This document shows, piece after piece, positions 58,681 to 64,000 of a stretch of 64,000 bases of DNA. The stretch's first letter is position 1, and each line of letters starts with the position of its first letter. Both the position numbers and the translations under genes were made by a program. A model generated the notes under the pieces. That model had not been told where the DNA came from, ran no database searches, and saw only the letters and a list, made by a program, of their open reading frames with translations. Origin of the DNA: Burkholderiaceae bacterium (GTDB lineage Bacteria; Pseudomonadota; Gammaproteobacteria; Burkholderiales; Burkholderiaceae_C); the NCBI GenBank assembly GCA_023954035.1, contig JAMLIT010000007.1, positions 26,669-90,668 on the forward strand, given 5' to 3'.

Positions 58681-60372
58681 TCAGCCCTGGGCGCGGCAGG
58701 GCGCAAAGAGGTCGTTGGCCGGCTGGTAGGCGGCGGTCTGCACGTCGAGCAGGCCCAGCACCGAATGGAAATAGTCGTCCTGACTGATGCGGCGCGAAGC
58801 CATTTCTTTTTGCAAACAAGCGATGCTTGCGCCAGAGCGCGCCTGCATCGCGGGCGAGAGCCAGGTGATCCAGGGGACGTGCTTTTGCACATCGGGCGCG
58901 ATGGTGTACGGCAGGCCGTGCAGGTAGATGTTGTTCTCGCCCAGCGACTCGCCGTGGTCGGCTACGTAGATCATCGCGGGTTGGAACGCAGACTCCTTGC
59001 CGTGCAGCCACTGCAGCGTCGCTCCAAGGAAGGCGTCGGTCTGGACAATGCTGTTGTCGTATGCGTTGATGACTTCCTGCCGGCTGCATTCCTGCAGTGC
59101 GTTCGATTGGCATTCGGGCATGAATCTTTTCAACGCTGGCGCGGATCGGCGCGCATACGCGGGGCCGTGGCTGCCCATTTGGTGCAGTACCAACACGGTT
59201 CCACGGGCGCGCTGCTCTGCTGGCAGGCCGGCCAGGCGTTCGTCCAGCCCGGCCAGCATCACCGGATCCAGACACTCGCCGCCAGTGCACCAGTCGGGGT
59301 TGGTGCTGGCGCTGGTGCTGGCGGAAGCAATGCGGTCACAGACGCCTTTGCAGCCCGACTGGTTGTCCAGCCAAAGCACCGCCAGGCCCGCATGCGCCAG
59401 CACGTCGAGCAGGTTTTCGTGGTTGCCCTTGCGCGACTCGTAGCCGGCTTTGCCCAGGCCCGAAAACATGCAGGGCAGCGCGGTGGCGGTGCTGGTGCCA
59501 CACGACCAAGCGTTGCCGGCGCTGGCCAGGTCGCTGCGGGCCGATAGCTGCGGCGTCGTCGCGCGGTCGTAGCCATTGAGGCCGAAGTTGCCGCTGCGTC
59601 CGGTCTCGCCGACCACCAGCACCAGCAGGGGCGGCTTGGTTTGGTGGGCGTAGCTCGCACCCAGATGGGCATCGCGCCCCAAGGGCAGCAGCGTGTGCGT
59701 GTCCATGCGCAAAGGCTGTGTAGCAATGCGGCCCAGCGCATAGACGCTGTTGAGCGGGTTGATCAGATAGCGCAGCTGGGGCTGGTTGCGCATGGTTGAC
59801 GAAAATTCCTGGAACATGACCAGTACGCTGGCAACTGCAATGCCCAGAAAGAACATCAGCCAGCCGGCGTTATGAATGAGCTGGCGCAAGGGCGAAGATC
59901 TTGCCACCGGTTGACGCCAAAGCCACCACAGGGGCGGGCCCGCCAGTGCCGCTACCACGGCGGCCATGCGCCAGCTGAGCAGATCGCTGGCTTCGCGCAC
60001 ATCGGTCTGCAGTACGTTGGTGAGCATGCTGGCATCGATGGCAATGCCGTAATTGAGCATGAAGTACGCACCAAAGGCTGCGATGAGGAGCAGCACCGTG
60101 GCCACGGGCTTGAGCGTCCAGCGCCAGGCGAACAGCATCAGAAGGGCTGCATTGCCGGCTGCAATCAAGGTGCCAAAGCCCAGCAAGAAACCCCAGCCGT
60201 GCACCGTGCTTCCCGCGGCCTGCACATCGGCCAGGGCGCGCCAAAGAGGCCAGTTGGCAAGAGACGCCATCCACAGCGCCACTGCCAGCGCAACGAACAC
60301 CGGGGGCAGGTCTGCGGACCGAGGGCGCAGGGCGAAGCGAAACGGCGCCGGCAAGCGCAGAAGAAATTCCAT
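58681..60372 (-). CDS. Phosphoethanolamine transferase (EptA/alkaline-phosphatase fold)
   Basis: Transfers phosphoethanolamine from phosphatidylethanolamine to lipid A or core sugars, typically lowering polymyxin binding. It is 563 aa, with five N-terminal transmembrane helices (about 25-180), a short linker and a periplasmic sulfatase-like domain. VLVVGETGRSGNFGLNGYDR holds the metal-binding Glu, TSTATALPCMFS the nucleophilic Thr, and YVADHGESLGENNIYLHGLPY the remaining metal ligands. Several cysteines could form the periplasmic disulfides seen in EptA. No two-component system is adjacent. Confidence 0.92.
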   Translation of the reverse strand: MEFLLRLPAPFRFALRPRSADLPPVFVALAVALWMASLANWPLWRALADVQAAGSTVHGWGFLLGFGTLIAAGNAALLMLFAWRWTLKPVATVLLLIAAFGAYFMLNYGIAIDASMLTNVLQTDVREASDLLSWRMAAVVAALAGPPLWWLWRQPVARSSPLRQLIHNAGWLMFFLGIAVASVLVMFQEFSSTMRNQPQLRYLINPLNSVYALGRIATQPLRMDTHTLLPLGRDAHLGASYAHQTKPPLLVLVVGETGRSGNFGLNGYDRATTPQLSARSDLASAGNAWSCGTSTATALPCMFSGLGKAGYESRKGNHENLLDVLAHAGLAVLWLDNQSGCKGVCDRIASASTSASTNPDWCTGGECLDPVMLAGLDERLAGLPAEQRARGTVLVLHQMGSHGPAYARRSAPALKRFMPECQSNALQECSRQEVINAYDNSIVQTDAFLGATLQWLHGKESAFQPAMIYVADHGESLGENNIYLHGLPYTIAPDVQKHVPWITWLSPAMQARSGASIACLQKEMASRRISQDDYFHSVLGLLDVQTAAYQPANDLFAPCRAQG

Positions 60373-60484
60373 GCGGGCGATTGTCCTGGGCGCGGATTAA
60401 GCCGGGATTAACAAGAGCAGACCTTTCAGGGTGCCCGGGCAGCGCGAGGGCAGAAGCTCGCGCGGACGCGAAAATCTCTGCCAG

Positions 60485-60516
60485 AGCAGGAAAAAGCCCG
60501 CCGGAGCGCGGCGGGC
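60485..60516 (-). terminator. Intrinsic terminator after gltA
   Basis: On the minus strand GCCCGCCG (60516-60509), a 5-base loop, CGGCGGGC (60503-60496), then TTTTT. It ends the sdh-gltA transcript 24 bases beyond the gltA stop. Confidence 0.9.
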
Positions 60517-60539
60517 CTGGCGACACCTGTGCAGCGCGT

Positions 60540-61847
60540 TTACTGCTTGGCGGAGCCGATGTCGCGCCGCTGAGAGCCCACGTAAAGCTGGCGCGGACGG
60601 CCAATTTTGTATTCCGGGTCGCTGATCATTTCGTTCAACTGCGCGATCCAGCCCACGGTGCGCGCCAGCGCAAACACGCCGGTGAATAGGTTCACCGGGA
60701 TGCCGATGGCACGCTGCACGATGCCGGAATAGAAATCGACGTTGGGGTAGAGCTTGCGCGAGACGAAGTAGTCGTCTTCCAGCGCGATCTTCTCGACCTG
60801 TTTGGCCAGGGCAAAGAGGGGGTCTTTTTCCAGGCCCAATTCGGCCAACACTTCGTTGCAGGTTTCCTGCATCAACTTGGCGCGGGGGTCGTAGTTCTTG
60901 TAGACACGGTGGCCAAAACCCATCAGCTTGACGCCGGAGTTCTTGTCCTTGACCTTTTCCATGTACTCACCGACTTTGGAGATGCCGCCCTGTGCCTGGA
61001 TGTCTTCCAGCATGTTCAGGCAGGCTTCGTTGGCGCCGCCGTGTGCCGGGCCCCACAGGCAGGCCACGCCAGCGGCAATGGCTGCAAAAGGGTTGGTGCC
61101 CGACGAGCCGCACAGGCGCACCGTGGAGGTGGAGGCGTTCTGTTCATGGTCGGCATGCAGGATGAAGATGCGGTCGAGTGCGCGCTCGAGCACAGGGTTC
61201 ACCACATAGTCTTCGCACGGGGTGCCGAACATCATGCGCAGGAAGTTTCCGGCGTAGGACAGCTCGTTGCGCGGGTACATGTAGGGCTGGCCCACGCCAT
61301 ACTTGTAGGCCATGGCCACCAGGGTGGGCAGCTTGGCAATCATGCGTATGGCGGCGATTTCGCGGTGGCGCGGATTGTTGATGTCGGTGCTGTCATGATA
61401 GAAGGCCGACAAGGCACCCACCAGTCCCGTCAGAATCGCCATGGGGTGGGCGTCGCGACGAAAGCCGCGCAGGAAGAACTGCATTTGCTCGGCTACCATG
61501 GTGTGGTGCAGCACGAGCTTGTGGAAGTCACCACGCTGCTGGGGGTCCGGCAGTTCACCGTTGAGGAGCAGGTAACAGGTGTCGAGGTAGTCGCACTGCG
61601 TGGCCAACTGTTCGATGGGGTAGCCGCGGTACAGCAGTTCGCCCTTGTCGCCGTCGATGAAGGTGATCGCCGACTGGCATGCTGCCGTGGACAGGAAGCC
61701 CGGGTCGTAGGTGAACATTCCGGTCTGCGCGTAGAGCTTGCGGATGTCGATGACGTCCGGACCGATGGTGCCCTGATAGACGGGCAATTCGACGCTGGGG
61801 CCACCATTGCTGAAGGACAGGGTGGCTTTGTTGTCAGCGAGCTTCAT
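60540..61847 (-). CDS. gltA: Citrate synthase (type II)
   Basis: Condenses acetyl-CoA and oxaloacetate to citrate. The start [16 protein letters not shown] (61847) gives 435 aa, the length of the NADH-sensitive hexameric class. Catalytic histidines lie in [13 protein letters not shown] and [17 protein letters not shown], and the catalytic Asp in NVDFYSG. AAGGAA is a Shine-Dalgarno within the sdhE coding region, and the first 14 bases overlap sdhE. A terminator follows. The preceding genes sdhABE show it is part of a TCA operon. Confidence 0.97.
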   Translation of the reverse strand: MKLADNKATLSFSNGGPSVELPVYQGTIGPDVIDIRKLYAQTGMFTYDPGFLSTAACQSAITFIDGDKGELLYRGYPIEQLATQCDYLDTCYLLLNGELPDPQQRGDFHKLVLHHTMVAEQMQFFLRGFRRDAHPMAILTGLVGALSAFYHDSTDINNPRHREIAAIRMIAKLPTLVAMAYKYGVGQPYMYPRNELSYAGNFLRMMFGTPCEDYVVNPVLERALDRIFILHADHEQNASTSTVRLCGSSGTNPFAAIAAGVACLWGPAHGGANEACLNMLEDIQAQGGISKVGEYMEKVKDKNSGVKLMGFGHRVYKNYDPRAKLMQETCNEVLAELGLEKDPLFALAKQVEKIALEDDYFVSRKLYPNVDFYSGIVQRAIGIPVNLFTGVFALARTVGWIAQLNEMISDPEYKIGRPRQLYVGSQRRDIGSAKQ

Positions 61848-62211
61848 TGTGCGATTCCTTTGGTGAGATTGCTTGATCGTGAGGCGGGTTCGAAAAATTC
61901 TGGCTCTCGCGGGTCGGCAGTGCGCCGCCGCTGCGCAACATGCCCAGCACCGTATGCACGGCGGGCAAATCCAGTGCTCCACTGGGCTCTTTGCGGCGCA
62001 GCAGCAGGTCCAGCAGGTCGTTGTCGGCCAGATCCATCAGGGCGGCCATGCCTTCCGCGTGAAAGTCCGTGAGTTCGCCCTCGTGCCGCCGGAAAAACTG
62101 TTCAATGAACAAATCGTTTTCCAGCAGGCCACGCCGGCAACGCCAATGCAGTTTGCTCAGCGCCCGCGCGTCAAGCACGGGAGATGGAAGGCGGAAACTG
62201 GGCGCGGGCAT
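61834..62211 (-). CDS. sdhE: Succinate dehydrogenase assembly factor SdhE
   Basis: Promotes covalent attachment of FAD to SdhA. It is 125 aa, longer than the usual 85-95 because of a C-terminal tail ([20 protein letters not shown]). The conserved RGxxE motif is present as RRGLLEND, followed by [13 protein letters not shown] and [18 protein letters not shown]-like sequence ([20 protein letters not shown]). It lies 7 bases after sdhB and overlaps gltA by 14 bases. The tail is where the overlap falls, so its extra length may be a by-product of translational coupling. Confidence 0.92.
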   Translation of the reverse strand: MPAPSFRLPSPVLDARALSKLHWRCRRGLLENDLFIEQFFRRHEGELTDFHAEGMAALMDLADNDLLDLLLRRKEPSGALDLPAVHTVLGMLRSGGALPTRESQNFSNPPHDQAISPKESHNEAR

Positions 62212-62218
62212 GGCGGCG

Positions 62219-62923
62219 TCAGATGGCGCGGCGCACCATCAGTTCCTTGATCTTGCCGATAGCGCGCGTCGGGTTCAAGCCCTTGGGGCACACGTCGACA
62301 CAGTTCATGATGGAGTGGCAACGGAACAGACGGTACGGGTCTTCGAGGTTATCGAGCCGCTCACCCGAAGCCTGATCGCGGCTGTCGGCAAGGAACCGAT
62401 AGGCCTGCAGCAGGCCGGCGGGGCCGACGAACTTGTCCGGGTTCCACCAGAAGCTCGGGCAGGCTGTCGAGCAGCTCGCGCACAGGATGCACTCGTACAA
62501 GCCATCGAGTTCTTCGCGCTGCTCGGGCGACTGCAGACGCTCTTTCTCCGGCGCAATGTCGTGGTTGATCAGGTAGGGTTTGATCGAGTGGTACTGCTTG
62601 AAGAACTGCGTCATGTCGACGATGAGGTCGCGGATGACGGGCAGGCCTGGCAGCGGTTTGAGCACGATGGTGCCCTGCAGCGTGTTCATGTTGGTGAGGC
62701 AAGCCAGACCATTCTTGCCGTTGATGTTCATGGCATCCGAGCCGCACACGCCCTCACGGCAGGAGCGGCGGAAGGACAGCGCAGGGTCTTGTTCCTTGAG
62801 CTTGATCAGTGCGTCGAGCAACATGCGCTCGTGTCCGTCGAGTTCGACCTCGATGGTCTGCATGTAAGGCTTGGTGTCCTTGTCCGGATCGTAGCGGTAG
62901 ATCTGAAAGGTGCGTTTTTGCAT
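62219..62923 (-). CDS. sdhB: Succinate dehydrogenase iron-sulfur subunit
   Basis: Carries electrons from SdhA flavin to ubiquinone. It is 234 aa from ATG 62923. The 2Fe-2S ligands appear in CREGVCGSDAMNINGKNGLAC (split as CREGVCGSD and NGLAC), the 4Fe-4S in CILCASCSTACPS and the 3Fe-4S in CHSIMNCVDVCPKG. It lies 29 bases after sdhA and 7 before sdhE. Confidence 0.97.
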   Translation of the reverse strand: MQKRTFQIYRYDPDKDTKPYMQTIEVELDGHERMLLDALIKLKEQDPALSFRRSCREGVCGSDAMNINGKNGLACLTNMNTLQGTIVLKPLPGLPVIRDLIVDMTQFFKQYHSIKPYLINHDIAPEKERLQSPEQREELDGLYECILCASCSTACPSFWWNPDKFVGPAGLLQAYRFLADSRDQASGERLDNLEDPYRLFRCHSIMNCVDVCPKGLNPTRAIGKIKELMVRRAI

Positions 62924-62952
62924 GGTGTGTGTCTCGTGGGGCAAGCAGGTGA

Positions 62953-64000
62953 TCAGAACGTGCGGACTTTGGGCGGAACGCTCTCGACGGTCAGCGGCTT
63001 GAGGTTCACCGGTTTGTAGGTCAAGCTGTTGCTCCCGCTGTGCCAGAGCGTGTGCTTGAGCCAATTCACGTCGTCCCGACCCAGCGGCGCGGTCGGATGG
63101 TCCGCGGGATGCTCGTAGTCGTACACGGTATGGGCGCCACGGCATTCCTTGCGCGCCGCGGCGGACACCATGGTCGCTTGGGCCACCTCGATCAGGTTGT
63201 CCACTTCCAGCGCCTCGATGCGCGCGGTGTTGAACACCATCGATTTGTCCTTGAGCTCGACACTGGCAACACGTTCGCGCAGCGCAGCGACCTGGATCAC
63301 GCCCTCGTCCATGCTGGCTTGCGTACGGAACACGCCGGCGTGCTTCTGCATGGTCGCCCGGATGTCGCCCGCCAGCGCTTGCGAATAAATGCCTCCCTTG
63401 GAGTCCTGCAACTGGTTCAGACGCGAGAGCGTTCGGTCCGCTGCATCCTTGGGCAGGGGTTTGTGCTGGGCGTTGCGGGCGTTGAACTCGACGATGTGCC
63501 GGCCTGCGGCCTTGCCAAATACCAGCAGGTCCAGGAGCGAGTTGGTGCCCAGCCGATTGGCGCCGTGCACGCTCACGCAGGAGCATTCGCCCACCGCGTA
63601 CAGACCATTTACGATCTGGCTGGACGTGCCGTCGTGCGTGACCACCTGGCCGTGGATATTGGTCGGCACGCCACCCATCTGGTAGTGGATGGTGGGCACC
63701 ACGGGGATGGGTTCCTTGGTGATGTCCACGTTGGCGAAGTTCACGCCGATCTCGTAGACCGAAGGCAGACGTTTGTGAATGGTCTCGGAGCCCAGGTGGT
63801 CGAGCTTGAGCAGCACGTAGTCCTTGTTGGGCCCGCAGCCACGGCCTTCCTTGATTTCCTGGTCCATGGAACGGGAGACGAAGTCGCGTGGCGCCAAGTC
63901 TTTCAGGGTGGGCGCATAGCGCTCCATGAAGCGCTCACCGTTGCTGTTGAGCAGGATGGCGCCTTCGCCACGGCAGCCTTCGGTCAGCAGCACGCCGGCA
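62953..64000 (-). CDS. sdhA: Succinate dehydrogenase flavoprotein subunit, N-terminus beyond the window
   Basis: The C-terminal part (about 348 codons) of the SdhA catalytic subunit. The visible portion begins AGVLLTEGCRGEGAILLN and contains PTIHYQMGGVPTNIHGQV, GECSCVSVHGANRLGTNSLLD, and a C-terminal domain ending PLTVESVPPKVRTF. These match the flavin- and dicarboxylate-binding region of SdhA. About 250 residues, including the FAD-attachment histidine, lie past position 64000. sdhC and sdhD would be expected further upstream. Confidence 0.95.
   Translation of the reverse strand, partial: AGVLLTEGCRGEGAILLNSNGERFMERYAPTLKDLAPRDFVSRSMDQEIKEGRGCGPNKDYVLLKLDHLGSETIHKRLPSVYEIGVNFANVDITKEPIPVVPTIHYQMGGVPTNIHGQVVTHDGTSSQIVNGLYAVGECSCVSVHGANRLGTNSLLDLLVFGKAAGRHIVEFNARNAQHKPLPKDAADRTLSRLNQLQDSKGGIYSQALAGDIRATMQKHAGVFRTQASMDEGVIQVAALRERVASVELKDKSMVFNTARIEALEVDNLIEVAQATMVSAAARKECRGAHTVYDYEHPADHPTAPLGRDDVNWLKHTLWHSGSNSLTYKPVNLKPLTVESVPPKVRTF

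Overview
The window is ordinary chromosome from a GC-rich betaproteobacterium, most likely of the Comamonadaceae (Acidovorax/Hydrogenophaga/Polaromonas type). This rests on gene content, codon bias, and about eleven copies of a short palindromic repeat (arms close to TAGCGCTT and AAGCGCTA) between and inside genes. No insertion sequence, prophage, CRISPR array, tRNA or rRNA gene was seen. The assignment is inferred from sequence character, not from a search.

1-25 kb is a purine salvage and catabolism region. It holds PuuE allantoinase (cut by the left edge), a GntR regulator with a perfect 22-bp palindrome upstream, UraH, XdhC, the membrane urate oxidase PuuD with a C-terminal cytochrome c, xanthine dehydrogenase XdhA/XdhB with a divergent LysR regulator, a four-gene BMP-type nucleoside/purine ABC importer, and an adenosine/adenine deaminase. 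Together these can import purines, deaminate adenine to hypoxanthine, oxidise it to urate and carry it to allantoin and allantoate. A tripartite RND efflux pump, a Crp-family regulator and a membrane diguanylate cyclase lie between puuD and xdhBA.

25-36 kb carries housekeeping genes: dnaB, phoH, a bcp peroxiredoxin, an Mth938-like protein, an AlaA-type aminotransferase, hom-thrC, then mobB-moeA-moaD. With moaE at 40.1 kb these supply molybdopterin cofactor, which XdhB needs. 36-43 kb has an ArnT-like glycosyltransferase overlapping moaD tail to tail, a methyl-accepting protein with an unusual C-terminal Cache-like domain, two small conserved proteins, and birA divergent from bioY with a BirA-type operator between them.

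43-52 kb has clpB behind a heat-shock-type promoter, a coniferyl aldehyde dehydrogenase, a GNAT protein, a methyltransferase, DusC and a phospholipase D-like lipoprotein. 52-57 kb is a proVWX osmoprotectant importer. Upstream of proV is a probable small-RNA gene: a consensus-like promoter, a hairpin with a UCCC loop and an intrinsic terminator, spanning about 95 nt. 57-64 kb holds rnk, an acyltransferase, an EptA-like phosphoethanolamine transferase, and a TCA block sdhA(partial)-sdhB-sdhE-gltA.
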